The translations under genes were made by a program, and so were the position numbers. A stretch of DNA of 64,000 bases from Ciona savignyi. Its lineage: Eukaryota > Chordata > Ascidiacea > Phlebobranchia > Cionidae. This document shows, in pieces, positions 45,901-58,500 of this stretch (positions are counted from its first letter, which is position 1; the number at the start of each line of letters is the position of its first letter). The notes below the pieces were generated by a model. The model saw nothing but the letters and a program-made list of their open reading frames with translations. It had not been told where the DNA came from and made no database searches. The stretch spans positions 662,310 through 726,309 of the forward strand of contig CH002510.1 of the NCBI GenBank assembly GCA_000149265.1, read 5' to 3'.

Positions 45901-45990
45901 TTACACATTAATCTTACCATTTAACATGCTGGAAGCAAGGCAGATGACAATTAATTCAGTTCCGGCAAAAATTTGAAGTTGCAGCATCAT
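42948..45990 (-). CDS. Multi-LDLa rhodopsin-like 7TM receptor (LGR/relaxin-receptor-like, no LRRs seen)
   Basis: Cell-surface G-protein-coupled receptor; ligand unknown. Exons (minus): 45918-45990, 45560-45810, 45171-45431, 44520-45049, 43370-44468, 42948-43310; phases agree, 858 residues. A signal peptide (~1-24) is followed by roughly eight LDL-receptor class A modules up to ~450. Typical Ca-binding endings are DDCGDGSDE (twice), [17 protein letters not shown] and DCNDFSDE; some modules have degenerate acidic ends. The 7TM block starts near [21 protein letters not shown]6 has DFACWVP (748-754) and TM7 NSVLNPLLY (785-793), close to the LGR/RXFP signatures; the DRY position reads LRLHG. LDLa plus 7TM recalls relaxin receptors and molluscan GRL101, but those carry leucine-rich repeats between the two parts and none is encoded here. 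The C-terminal tail is short and basic (WLRRRKR). Confidence 0.92.
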
Positions 45991-46794
45991 CAAATGTCTA
46001 AACGCACATCCTTAGCTTGGAACTAAATAAAAATAAAGTTATGCGCTGATAATAAACCTTATATACTAATTATGATAAAAACATGAATAAAAAAGTTACA
46101 CATCTTTTAGTATGCTTAGATCGATTCTCTATAGATGAACTATAATGTTTTCTAACACCAGCGTACACAACTTTACCAAACAATTACTAATACGACCAAG
46201 TTTTATGATATAAGCTGATATCCGTTACAGTACGAGTCATGTCCTATAAATGTACCACAAATGACGCATTCGTCGTTATTACCGGAAAAGGTTAGCATCC
46301 GGTTCCCTATTCTAAACGCGACACTCACAACTTCACGTTTAGAACAGGAATCGGTAACCAATTACACACGTTTAAAATACGAATTGGCCAATTGCATGTC
46401 TGGGTCTATATTCACAATTAGTATTGAAGCGGTTGTGTCGGTGGAAATCGATCTTAGCAAAGTAAGGGTTCGAAACATTTATACTGGAAATAAAGGTGGA
46501 CGCAAATGTTAAGCATTGTTTCTTCGTTTTATGACATACGAAGACGGTTGGTTATGCTATTCAGTTGTAGATCCTATGCAATTAATATAACAAACGTAGA
46601 AAATTTTTACAAGATGATTGGCCACAATTTTATATCGATAAAAATAGTATCACATACAAACTGATTTTTATTAATAAGTAAAAAATATTATTCCTTAATA
46701 TGATTACTAATATCGATTTAGCACTTTGGTAAAATATAATTAATATATTTTATATTACTTTGCCTAACTTTAGGATGTGATGATGCGCTATGCA

Positions 46795-46862
46795 TATTTA
46801 TGCACCTGCAACCCTTCGGTTAAATGGTGACACACTAACCCACCAGACTAATTTGTCGGACA
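46795..46862 (-). repeat. SINE head fragment
   Basis: Contains tgcacctgcaacccttcggt and cacactaacccaccagac, the complement of the tRNA-like head of the common SINE. The rest of the element is absent. Confidence 0.55.
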
Positions 46863-48235
46863 ACATCTAAGGAGTAACAACCACATGCTTAACCACCACA
46901 GTTTGTAAAATACATTCTAATCCGGAAATATTAACGATAAAGCCAAAAATGCTTAAAAATGGGCCTCGTTTTCAATTTTTTTTATAGCGGAAATTTTCCT
47001 TGGTTTTTATGTAAAATTTAACGTCGTTGCAAAAAAAGAGCATGTCAGTAAGAATCTCTGTAAGTTGTTACCTGTTTGGATTACCCCTTCCTGTCAATAA
47101 TGTGACGACATGGAATGACTGCCAGGAGCGTGACGCAGAAAAAAGACTATCTTTAACTCCTTTCCGGGAAATCAACATTTATTAAATTTAAATGAAACCA
47201 GTGATCAGTCACATTTATGCTTTATATAAAAGAAAGAAATGCCCAATCGAGTTCTTCTAGGTGTGTAAGCTTATATGGTTTGGATCTACGGTGGAAAATT
47301 CTAGGTATATTGCGTCGTGGATATTCCCTGAGCCCGACTGCCGTTTTGTGAATGTTCGGCGCCGGCTATTCCATAACAGCCGATATTGCAGAACAGAATT
47401 ATTGTACTTATATGGTAAGGAAAATTAAAGGTGAATGAAATAAACTGCGAGAAAGGGGCAAACGGATTTCACATGCCGCAAGTTACTACAGGAAACCCGT
47501 TAAAATATAAAAAATGGGATAACTGATACCCACAACGAGCCATTTCCCCATCACTTAACCGCACCCAAACCATTGATTAGTCTGCTTTAACTATAACATA
47601 ATAACAGTGATATTATAAACTAATGATATATGCAGTGATAAATTGTGAATAAGGGAAACCCCCACCAATATCAAGAATATATGCACATTAAAAAATACGT
47701 GTAATAAAGATACGATGATACGGTACAAAATGGTTGTTACGACGATATAGAAATATTGATGATACGGCGATACGGTTGATCCACTTTTTTGTGGTAAACT
47801 AGAGTGTGTAAACCACGTGTTTAATTACCACTATTCTTAAAACACAATTTGTATGGTATGTGTTTATGCAAGCAGGGTCCATAACCACATTTTATGTATT
47901 TTATACACCTAGTATGTAGTCTGTTTATGAATGCAGAAACGCTTGTATCTCTAGGGTAATAAACTGATGTTATAGAATATAGATGTTTATTACCCAATAT
48001 ATTTTCTTTTCAGATATGAGTAGCCTAGTCAGATTCGTGTTATCTAACATACCAAAAAGTTTTAACCCAAATGCCATAGTTTTGTTTGTGCAAGCATAAA
48101 CGCATGGGTACCATAGTTACCAAACCAAACTTCCATTCCAGCTGTAGTTAAAACAAAGAATATTGGTGTTAGAATTGCGAACATTTTACCACATGTTTTA
48201 AATCAAAGCATCTTGTCCAGCGCTATAGTGAAAAG

Positions 48236-48535
48236 GATAGGATATGATATTCATGTTTATCCCCGTGATTGGGAAAACCCAAAGGGGTTAACACACGGGC
48301 AATCTTTAGATCGCCTCGCTTCCACCGTCGGGTTACCGGAGCTATTGCAGTCAGTGTGTTGTATATGATAGACACGTTCCTTCAATTTGGTAGAATCCAT
48401 TAATCCGCTTGGTTCAGAAAATGTCCGTAAAGTGCCTTGCCCAAGGACACAACCGACTAGCTAGCGACCAGTTTTGCACCTGCAACCATTCGATTGAAAG
48501 GCGACGCACTTAACCGCTGGACCAACCGGGCGGAC
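48236..48535 (-). repeat. Full-length tRNA-derived SINE
   Basis: Reverse-oriented, complete from the ggatatgatattcatg tail to the head complement accaaccgggcgg. It is flanked by a 6-bp direct repeat gaaaag (48230-48235 and 48536-48541). Very similar to the copy at 27712-28003. Confidence 0.88.
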
Positions 48536-48988
48536 GAAAAGAAGCTAAATTCTTAAAACAGTGCGATTTAACCCATAATAAAATAAATAAATGAGGTGCC
48601 TACGAGTCCAGCGTAAATCACATGTAGCACAAAAACTTTGGGCTTTTGAGTGCACGGAAAATGCGGTATCAGAAGAAAATCATATATTTCATCTCATACA
48701 GAAACTAATTTGGAAATAATGAAACTTATGACATGCGGTACAGTCTAGGCGAAAAAAACGTTTATGACGCATATTATAACGTTTTAACATGGACATCAAA
48801 AAAACATGTAACAGATTAAATAATAATGGGTTGAAAAATCTTACAATACTCTTTATGTATGATATAGCATGGGGGTTAGAAAGGCATTTAGAAAATACTG
48901 ATATCCTGTTGGATTGGTAAATAATAATAGTGGTGGGTGGTTTTAAAAATGGTTTACACTTTCTGGTCTAACTTAAATTTAATATGAT

Positions 48989-51900
48989 TTACAATCTTCG
49001 GCCAATAGCTTGCATTGCAGATTCAAACTGGTCAATAATTCTCTCCGTCATGGGTGATCCATTGGAGCGTACTTTATTTATTATCTCTTCATACTCTTTA
49101 AAATGTTTTGAGGCCGCTGACCTGTTACCTATGTTCATTTGATTGAGGGTCTGTCCATACAAACACTGGCAAAATAGTGCTAAAGTACCATCATCAGAAA
49201 AAATTGTTGGACGCAGACGATCCAACATTTGATCAAAGATAACGCTAGCTTGTATATGGTTACCAGAGTTAGCGATAGTGGTTGCACATAAACTACGTAC
49301 AGCATCTGCTTCCATTGAGTAGTTTTCATTACACTCTTTGAGAATTGAGCTTGCAATTTCAATAATTCTATCCCGTATATTTGGTATCCTCTCTAATGGT
49401 GTAATATTAGATAACAATTCCATGTAAGAGCGTAGTTTTCTTTGCAGTGAGGAGCGTTGAAGCAAACGTGCTGCACAAATGAATATGAGATACGATCTTC
49501 TTGGAAAATCCTCAACAGCGTAGGTTTTAGCAATCACACTTAGTTGGCAAGCTGTAGTGTGATCGGAGGATGGATCGTTCTCTATTTCCTATATTAATAT
49601 TGATGCAGTTAAAACACATCTTAAAGAAAAACGTGGATAACTTTTAAAATAGGTAACATTTTCAGTATAACAATACAGGTGACTGTATACAGCAGTGGTC
49701 CCCAACCGATGGCCCAGCACGAAGTGATCTGCGGACCAGTACTGGATCACTACGTACCAGGCGGCATCATCTGAATGGTTAACTTCTATTTTTCCTGTTT
49801 TTATTTTTGTAATGCATAGTTTTTACACTCAGTTGTTTTTCAAATCACTAAAAGTTCGAATCCTACTTGTGACGTCACAAAGTCGCTTTTTAGCACATTT
49901 TCCTGGAAGGCTTGTGTGCAATTCATAATAACCAAACCTTGTGCATCCATTCAAAATTTTTAAATCGAAAAAAAAAGCATTTTTATTCCTGGATTTAAAC
50001 CACTGAATATATGTTGTACACGGTTTATCAGCCATATATTATCTAATATCAGCTTAAATTAGAGTCAGCATGATTCTGATTGATCAATCCAATTTTTACC
50101 GCAAGCTTTTTGATAGTAAACAATAAATACCACGCTTACTTTATTTAAGGTAGTTACATCTAAATCTATTAAACTTAAAACGAAGTGTTCAACTTACCTT
50201 ATAGCCCTTTATAAACAAATCTGCGCCGACATTTGATGACTCTTTATTTTGTTTCAATTTGCAAAGTGCAAGTTTTAACATCATTATGCCTTTGTGATGA
50301 CCTCTTTCCGTTCGTTGTAACATCCGTTCAAACAAAGGAATCACGGATTGAAACTTTTTTGAAACCCACAAAGTATTGGCATCCTCTATTAAAATTATAG
50401 CTTTGTAATCAACCGGGTTTAGCAAAAATGTTGTCTGGTGTTATAATAACATTATAGTGGAGCTGCTCCATTAGCATGTGGCTCTAAATCATTGTGAATA
50501 GTTACTTGCGTTATTACAGTGACATATGTCAGTTGGTTAAGTCATCAGTTTTCTTTCAGTCAAAAGGTTAACGACATCGCCTAAACCACCACATGATTAG
50601 GTTAAACTAGACTATGGAAACCTGTATACAACACCTCGTTATAGCTTCAGCAAACCAACAATGGACATGAGGTAATTGAATGAATGCCTAAAAAACGCCT
50701 CATGCGTTTTTCCATTTATTCTGGTGGGATACAATTTTTAATTTTTGCTGCGATCAGCAACTCCAGCAATAATACCAGGAAATCAAGCCATCTAACTAAA
50801 CAATGCATTTTAGTACCATGACAAGTTAGTAATGTTAATTTGTATATTATGCTCATGCCAATTAGATTTCTTGCTAGAATAGGTTTATTAATTCTGAAAA
50901 AACTAATAAATGGTCAAACCTTCTTCAATTGCCTGATGAAGGTCATTTTCGGGAGATTCAAAGAATGTAGATTCACTTTTACTGAATTCTAAAAAACGAA
51001 CTGGTCAGTACATTTGCTGGTTATGTGTACAGATTCTAATACAAATATGAAATTTTGTACGATAGAATGTTACATTTATACTTTTTTTTAATACAAATAT
51101 TACATTTGTACTTTTGAGTTGTTTTAGATGAAGTTAAAATCATTTTGTTTAATAGAAATAAATAGCAGCCACCACAAAACCACAGATACCACCAGAATGA
51201 ATAATAAATAGGGAATTTGATATGCAACATCCGAAGGTTTATTCCAATATCAAAAATACAATACAAGTCTAAGCTTGGATGATCTAGCAGAAATTATTTT
51301 GAGGGTTAGTAATTTTGGAAAAAAAGTTGCATCACTGAATTTGAACACAACTGTATTCATTTTATTGCTGGACTTTTAGTATACATGTCGAAAAAACATC
51401 ACAAAAGCAGAAATAAAACCCTAGTTTAACCAGTCTGCATACTTTTTCATGCTAAATAAACACAGTATTTACAATATAACAACAATTAATTTATAAATAC
51501 TAGATAACAGTGATAATTTATAAAACAATTATGATTATTTTATGTACAGGATAACAGATACATTTTTGTATTGGTATACAAATTAAGAGAGAAAATTTAA
51601 ATTTATTTAGCCAACATTTCATAGATAATTTATATACAAAGTAGGCTAACAGTTATAATTTTAATTAAAAGAACAGAAAAAGGGACATTATTTGGCTCGG
51701 GCAGCTTTACAGTATTAGTTTTGCACACAGCCAATTTATTATAAGTAAAAAATAAATATAAACTGAATAATATTAAGTTCTGAAGTTGTTTTATTAAAAA
51801 AGCAATATTTATACAATAATTTGGGTTGGAATATAATTAAAGAGCATAACAAAACTAAGGTATAATAACATTGTTAGCATAACAAAACATTGTTATAAGA

Positions 51901-53779
51901 AATTGGGTTATTGTCATCTGTTGAGCCGATAAAACGTTTTACCACATGCAGAGCATGACCAGTTAATAACCATGAACTCATTGATATTTATATACTAGTA
52001 CCACTCATAACAAAGCATTGTTAATAAATAAATACAAACTAGATTTTTTTGTATTAGAAATAAATAATCAGTCAATTTCGATGTCCTGCTAAGATAAACC
52101 ACCAAGATTTAGAATGTGGCATTTTTCTTCTTTATATAGTAATGTTATTTTACCAGTACCAGTACATTTTTTGTGCTTTTTGTGGATTTCTTCAAAATGA
52201 TCAATTCTGTATGTTTGCTATTAGAGAGGTAATATCATGACTTAAAAAGTTTTCCCAGGCCACTATTCTCATGTGTTTTGTAATAATTGGTTGCGATTTT
52301 CTGTAAAAAATAACCAATGACTGGCCCACTCATTCTCCAGTAGGCTACTTTATAGTCCAAGATGATGGACTCACTGTACTTTATCTATGTTTAATGGCAC
52401 TTTCAATTCTTGTGCTATCTTCACCAGCACATTTTCACCAACATCAAAATTTTTTTTTTTTTTTTAGTTTACAGCTTTTCACTTAGACATATCTGTATAA
52501 TTTTACACTTGGTATTTCTTATTCAAATATAATAACAAACCCAAAAAGGCATGTAAGGAATAAAACCTAAAGACTGTTTGACAATGTATCCATCAGGAAA
52601 ACTATGGAAATTACATTGTTCAATTTTTGGGTTTTAGTTATTCAGTGATTAAGACTGTGTCCACATTCTCCAGGGATTATGATACATTGCAAAGAGATCC
52701 TTAAACAAATATACCATTCTACTAAAAATAATTTAAATAATTAAAGTCCCAAGCTCCCAACCTGTGGTATATGCAGTGTTAGTGTTAAATTTCATTTGGC
52801 TTGTAGGTGCCGCTTTTTTCCAAGCTCCTGATGTAGATGGTATGTTACCAGTACGATTTGTTTCAGAAAAATGCGTGTTTGAATCTGTTGCACTTTTATC
52901 CGTTTTTTTAATGTGCTCGGATGATTGTGTGGCATGTTCATAAAACCCATGAATGTTCCCTGTTGTTTGCTTGCTGGATTGACTTTCATTTGTTGGCAAT
53001 TTTGATTTTTCTTCTGGACTGTTTTCACTGTAGAAAGCATGATTATAAGAGCTATTTCCTTATTCAAACTAATATAAGCCAGTATGGAAAGTACGGCAGC
53101 TGCACACTCGAGTTTTTTTTTACCCCCGCGTCTTTGCACACTTGGGTAATTTCACACACGCTCGCAAGCTGGCGATGTTTAAACATAAACATAGTATAAT
53201 TTTCAACAAACCTGTAAACCTACCTCTGGACCTCGGGTAATTTACTGTCAGTACGTTTTTTTATGTAGTTAGATTGACGTACTTTCCATACGAAAATTGA
53301 CGTACTTTCCATACGGGAATATAAGTGGAAGTTTAACATGATAATGTCTACATGGCTTACCCCAGTTCAAATTTGATTTGCAGTCCTCTTTCCTTCAATA
53401 TATGTGGAAATTGAGCACATGCTTCCTTGTGTACTTCATTGGCTAATGAGCCATTCTGCAGTTTTACTTTTATGCGCCGAAACTCCAAGGCAAATGTGCG
53501 TACTTTAAAATGAAGTGAGTGACCGCCTGGCGTTGTTTTGAAATTATAGGTATGCAGCCGAGGATATAGTTTGTACATTATAAAGCACATCGCTGCTGCG
53601 ATGCCTCCTTTATTGACAAAATACTCCTTCAACTGGTCTGTAAGTTCAGAGTTCCTTATAAGAGAAGTACTAAGTTCTTTTTGTTTTCCGTTCCACTCGA
53701 ATTCGTTTGGCACTTTCTCCGGAACACACTTTTGGCTGAACAGTACAACAAATTCTGCACTATCAGTATGGACTGCCAT
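48989..53779 (-). CDS. Unrecognised protein with novel N-terminal domain and TPR-like region, paralogue A
   Basis: Function unknown. Exons (minus): 53361-53779, 52762-53027, 50920-50988, 50198-50385, 48989-49588; phases agree, 513 residues from MAVHT. Residues 1-140 look like a mixed alpha/beta globular domain (KVPNEFEWNGKQKEL; FEWNG; VRTFALEFRRIKVK) that I cannot assign. Residues ~140-228 form a Ser/Thr/Lys-rich linker. From ~250 to the end the sequence is alpha-helical with TPR-like spacing (DANTLWVSKKFQSVIPLFE; LFCQCLYGQTLNQMNIGN). Gene B at 55515-58543 has the same five-exon structure with identical phases. An in-frame ATG 54 bp upstream adds a hydrophobic leader (MVKVLLLLCCLVLVLKLT). I prefer MAVHT because both paralogues have an acceptor-like site 20-27 bp before it and similar sequence only from there. 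A leader, and hence secretion, is not excluded for A. Confidence 0.82.
49693..49790 (+). mobile_element. hAT-like element end fragment in paralogue A intron
   Basis: Begins CAGTGGTCCCCAACCGATGG, a typical hAT/Charlie-type terminus, followed by gcggaccagtactggatcac. No matching inverted end was found nearby, so it is probably a truncated copy; the right boundary is a guess. Confidence 0.5.
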
Positions 53780-54149
53780 TGTAAGCTTGAGTACTAGCAC
53801 TAAACAACACAATAGTAAAAGTACTTTAACCATAGAAGGATGTGGTTTCAAACAGATAACGTTTACAATCAAGCCAAGCAACTGTAACGGTGGTAAATTT
53901 CCCAAAAAATATTTTAGGGAAACTCCCTTCCTTTGTATCTTCTTTCGGAAACTTAAGCACATTTAACCATAAATATCTTAAAACTTCTCATATTTTGATG
54001 TCCGTAGGTGCAGGTATATAAAACAATTTTCAAACCAAACTTTGATAATAGTTTGGAAATCAATCGAGACTTGTGTAATACCAATTGAAACTCTTTACCA
54101 TGCACCCAAACAAACCTATCTAGCTCAGTGCAATGCTATATTTAGTATA

Positions 54150-54452
54150 GAATAGCATAGGTTATTAATGTATATCCCAGTAAATGGGAATACCAAGAGG
54201 TTAACACACGAGCAATCGTTTGATCACTACGCGCCCACCGTCGCGTTACCGAAGCTATTGCAGTGTCTTGTGTATGATTCACGCGTTCCTTCAATTAAGT
54301 AGAACCCATTAATCCGCAGACATTGTTTTATAAATGCCTACCTAAAGACACAACTGACTAGCTAGTGATCATTTTCGAACCTGTCAGCCTTCCGTTGAAA
54401 GCACATGCACTAATCATCCAGACTGCACTCGTCCACCAGACTAATCAGTCGG
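54150..54452 (-). repeat. Diverged tRNA-derived SINE
   Basis: Reverse-oriented copy with aataccaagaggttaacaca, gaagctattgcagtgtcttg, actgactagctagtgatca and ccaccagactaatcagtcgg. It is more diverged than the copies at 27712 and 48236. Confidence 0.75.
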
Positions 54453-55084
54453 ACATTTAAACGACTATTTTCTTTAGGAATCCTTAGATCATACATTCTT
54501 ACTTGAATAAAAATATTCACAAAGAAACAACACTACCCAATTTATCAGTAACCGCTATTGCTTAACAAATACATTAAATATTCCAACGAACCATTATTTT
54601 CACCGCTTTACATCGAAAAGCATCAACCATTATTTCGATTTAATTGAATACAACGGATGCTGTACTTTCAAGCACATTTATTCCGAAACTTATTACAGCA
54701 ATTCCGCCCATCTAATGGCAACCAGATGACCGCAACCGCTACAAAGTAGTTCTCCACAAGAATGGTCCTACATAACCGAGTAGTCAACAAAAACTTACTA
54801 GAACGCGGCGGTATTTTAGCATATTTCTCGGCCAGTCAAATTGTTTTTATAGAATTACAATACGAAAAACACAATTAGAATTTAATTTACCCAGTGTACC
54901 CCCAAAAATCCCTCAAATTGGAATCCGCCTAACCAAACATAAATAAATCTTATTGTACGTATAAATAGAAACACAAAACTAAGATAAATAAATATATGCA
55001 TTATTTAAATATGAACAAAAAAGATGCGTAGGCTATTACCCAAACCTATCTTTAGCCCTTTCCCGGAAAATCCCTATTTATTAA

Positions 55085-55135
55085 ATTCCCATTACGGGGA
55101 TAAAACATGAATACCCTATCCTACCTATCCTAATA
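55085..55135 (+). repeat. SINE 3' tail remnant
   Basis: ccattacggggataaaaca followed by tgaataccctatcctacctatcc matches the 3' end of the forward copy at 15482-15732. No body or head is attached. Confidence 0.55.
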
Positions 55136-55514
55136 ATAAGGCTATGTTGTAGCTTCAGGTTTATGTACATAAAGCAAAGAGATTTAGTACAGAAACAACT
55201 GTCCAAACTTCAAAAGTCTGTTGAATATTATAGATCCGATCATGTTCGACCGGATTGCACAATTTGTAAGAGCGTAGGCACCTGCAGACTGTCAAATTTT
55301 GTAGGATCAAACCCTGGCACTGGCAAGAGGGTTATGGCCTTGGTCAAGGCGCGGACATCATCAAGGAACGTGCCAATCATATGTACAACACACTACACGA
55401 GGACCTCTTGTGTTTTCCCATTCATGATATATATATATATATTTAATCAAGTGTGTTCACTTTATTACTGTGTGTTTTGTCTTGTCATCAATTTTTGTTT
55501 ATTTAGAAAAAAAA

Positions 55515-58500
55515 TTAAACATAAAACTTTCCGAATTTACTGCCCAATTGCTCCATTGAATTATCATACTGGGCAATTAAGCTGTCTTTATATGGTGATG
55601 TTGAGTGGCGCACTTGGTCTATAATGCCACGTGCCTCTCGAAAATATTCTGAAGCCATTGTCATGTTTCCGAGATTCAAGTTATTAATAGTCTGTCCATA
55701 CAAACACTGACAAAGTAATGATATGTAAACGTCAATGTCGTGAGCTTTTGGGCGCAGACAATTTAGTAAATCATCATAAGCAATGCAAGATTGCTTATAA
55801 TTACCCAAGTTGGCTAATGAGGTAGCGCATAAACCTCGTACAGTAAATGTTTCCACGACTTGTAAGAATCCTTCACAATCTTTCATAATCGAGCTGATAA
55901 TATCCATTACTTTATCTTTCACACTTGGGATCTTCTCCAGCGGTGTGATCTTAAATACAACCTCCCTGTAAATAGAGAGCCTCTTCTGCCACGACAAGCC
56001 TTGAAGCAAACGTGTAGCGCAAACGAATAAGATATAGGATCGTCTTGGAAAATCCTCTTGAGCGTAGGTTACAGCGATGTCACAAAGTTTTGACGCGGTG
56101 ACATGGTCCAAAGTGCAATACTTTTCGATTTCCTGAAACACAATAGCCTACGTGTCATGATAACCCAATAATATTGTAAGATTTATCGTCGCCATAATTG
56201 TTTATAATATATCAATGTCACGAGGGAATAAGATCGCTATTGTATTCCCTTTTTCCCACAATTTTACCAAACTATAAAACGCTCGTTTTCACCGCCGGAG
56301 CATTATCGGGAGGTAATCGGTCTTTTGGTAGTTTCAGTATATTTGGAATTATCGGTTATTGTTAAGATGCGTATGACGTGCTTTGGCTCGTGTTCAGTCA
56401 CAATTTAGTAAATATTGGTTTTATTTCTTAAACTAGTCATTTTTGTGATCATTAAATTGTACATATATTTTTCCTTAGAAAACCGTCATTTCAAGACTTT
56501 TCGTTTCCGCCATTATTTAAAACTAATACAGGTGTTAGGAGCCAACACCTTGTCGGGAAGTAAAAAAAAAATTTGATTTAGAAATAGCGGTTCTAAAATT
56601 GATACCTCGCATCCCTTCATAAACAAATCTGAGCCGACGGTTGTAGAAACACCGGCTTGTTTTAATCGGCAAAGCGCAAGTTTAAGCATCGTTGTGCCTC
56701 CTGTGCCACCTCTTGGGGACTGTAGTAGCTGTTCCAATAGAGGAATGACCTCTTGAAACTTTTTTGTTTTCCACATGGTATTGGCGTCTTCTGTTAATTG
56801 GAATAGAAATATAAAAAAATAGAAGTAATATGGTAATTAATTAAACCTTCTACGATTGCAAAATAGAGGTCATCGCAAGTGGAATGCTGGATCGTAGAAT
56901 TGCTGATTTCGAAATCTGAATAAACATTAAAAAGTTTTTACATTTGACAGTACTGTAAACTATTTTAACTAGAATTTAAAATTAATGTAGAAGTGTAAAT
57001 ATAGTACCAACCTGTTGTGGATTTGTTTTCATCTGCGAACTCCGGTGGTCTTGTACATGGGGTGTTTGACAACTGTATAGGCCTACTGCCGGAGGTCACC
57101 GAAGTAGTAGTAGTAGTATCTTGTTCAGTTGATTTGCTTCCATGAATATTCTTGGCCAATTGCTTGTTATATTCACACTTTCTTGTCGATTTGGATCGTT
57201 CATCTGGGCAGTTTTCACTACACGGCGCAGAAATTTACAAAATTTATTTAAGCAAACAGCAGACATTGAGGTTTTCAATTGCTTTTTTGACACGAAATAG
57301 TTCCCCGAATTCAACGAAATTTTCACAGTTTAGTCAAAACGACAACTTATACTATATAAAAAAAAATATTATTATTTATTTAATATTCTTTAAACAAAAC
57401 AGACTATATATGATTATAAGCATTGGAATAGGATCGGACGAGTTCGGGCGTCTGGAAGGATCCTATGAGCATTGATCGATTTGTTGGACTCATAATTTAG
57501 GAACGTGTAGGCCTATGCCAATTTTCCCGATCCTATGAATATTATAAGTCCACCAAATCGGTCAATGTTAAAAAGTCCTCCCCGACACCAAAACTCGTCC
57601 GATTTTTGATTGACTGGTAGAACTTGGTTGTTATATTGCGATGCTTTACGAAGTAAAATCATATATAATATCCTTTGTTGAAATGTTTATGCCAATTTTC
57701 CCGATTTAATAACAATTATAAGTCCGCCAAATCTACCAACATTTATAGTGTTGTCCCAGACGTCCGATCGTATTTTTTACTAAAAATACTTAAACGCTTC
57801 GATGGCTAAATTGAATACTTTACGAAGTGAAACTGAACATAATTTTTTATAGATTCGGTAAGCTAGTGTTATAAAAAAATAATATTTTTTTCATCTTCAA
57901 ACGAGCGTCAAACGATTTTTTTCAAATAGTAATATTTTTTAATTTATTTTTTTTTATATTGCATTATATGTCGTTTTGACCAAACTGTTAAAATTTCTTT
58001 GAACTTGGTCAACTATTTTGTGTCAAAAAGCAATTAACAACCTCATTGTCTGTTGTCTGCTTGCTCAGATATTTATAGTAGAGCATTTAATAAAATACGT
58101 TAACCGAAAGTTAATACTGCTTACCATTGGTCAAATTTGATTTGCATATCTTTTTCTTTAAATAGACCTGGGAATTGAGTACATGCTTCCTTGTGTACTT
58201 CATTGGCTAATGAGCCTTCCTGCATTTTTACTTTTATGCGCCGAAATTCCAAGGCAAATGTGCGTACTTTAAAATGAAGCGAGCGACCGCCTGACGTTGT
58301 TTTGAAATTATAGGTATGCAGCCGAGGATATAGTTTGTACATTATAAAGCACACTGCTGCTGCGATGCCTCCTTTATTTACAAAATACTCCTTCAACTGG
58401 TCTGTAAGTTCAGAGTTCCTTATAAGAGAAGTACTTAGCTCTTTTTGTTTTCCGTTCCATTCGATTTCGTTTGGCACTTTCTCCGTAACACACTTTTGAT

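Larger units (their letters stand above)
45991..48988. other. Intergenic region with SINE fragments
   Basis: AT-rich sequence between the LDLa receptor and the tandem-paralogue pair, holding a SINE fragment at 46795-46862 and a full SINE at 48236-48535. No supported exon was seen; ORF 46261-46512 has no splice or family support. Confidence 0.5.
53780..55514. other. Intergenic region between tandem paralogues
   Basis: Contains a degenerate SINE (54150-54452), a SINE 3' tail remnant near 55085-55135 and a TA microsatellite at about 55426-55442. No further exon of either paralogue was found. Confidence 0.55.

Noticed and set aside
53571..53966. 131-codon plus-strand ORF opposite paralogue A exon 1
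   Set aside because: Antisense shadow of a conserved exon; the conservation with paralogue B follows the minus-strand frame.
55163..55624. 153-codon plus-strand ORF downstream of paralogue B
   Set aside because: Composition like non-coding AT-rich DNA, and the 3' part is antisense to the paralogue B last exon.
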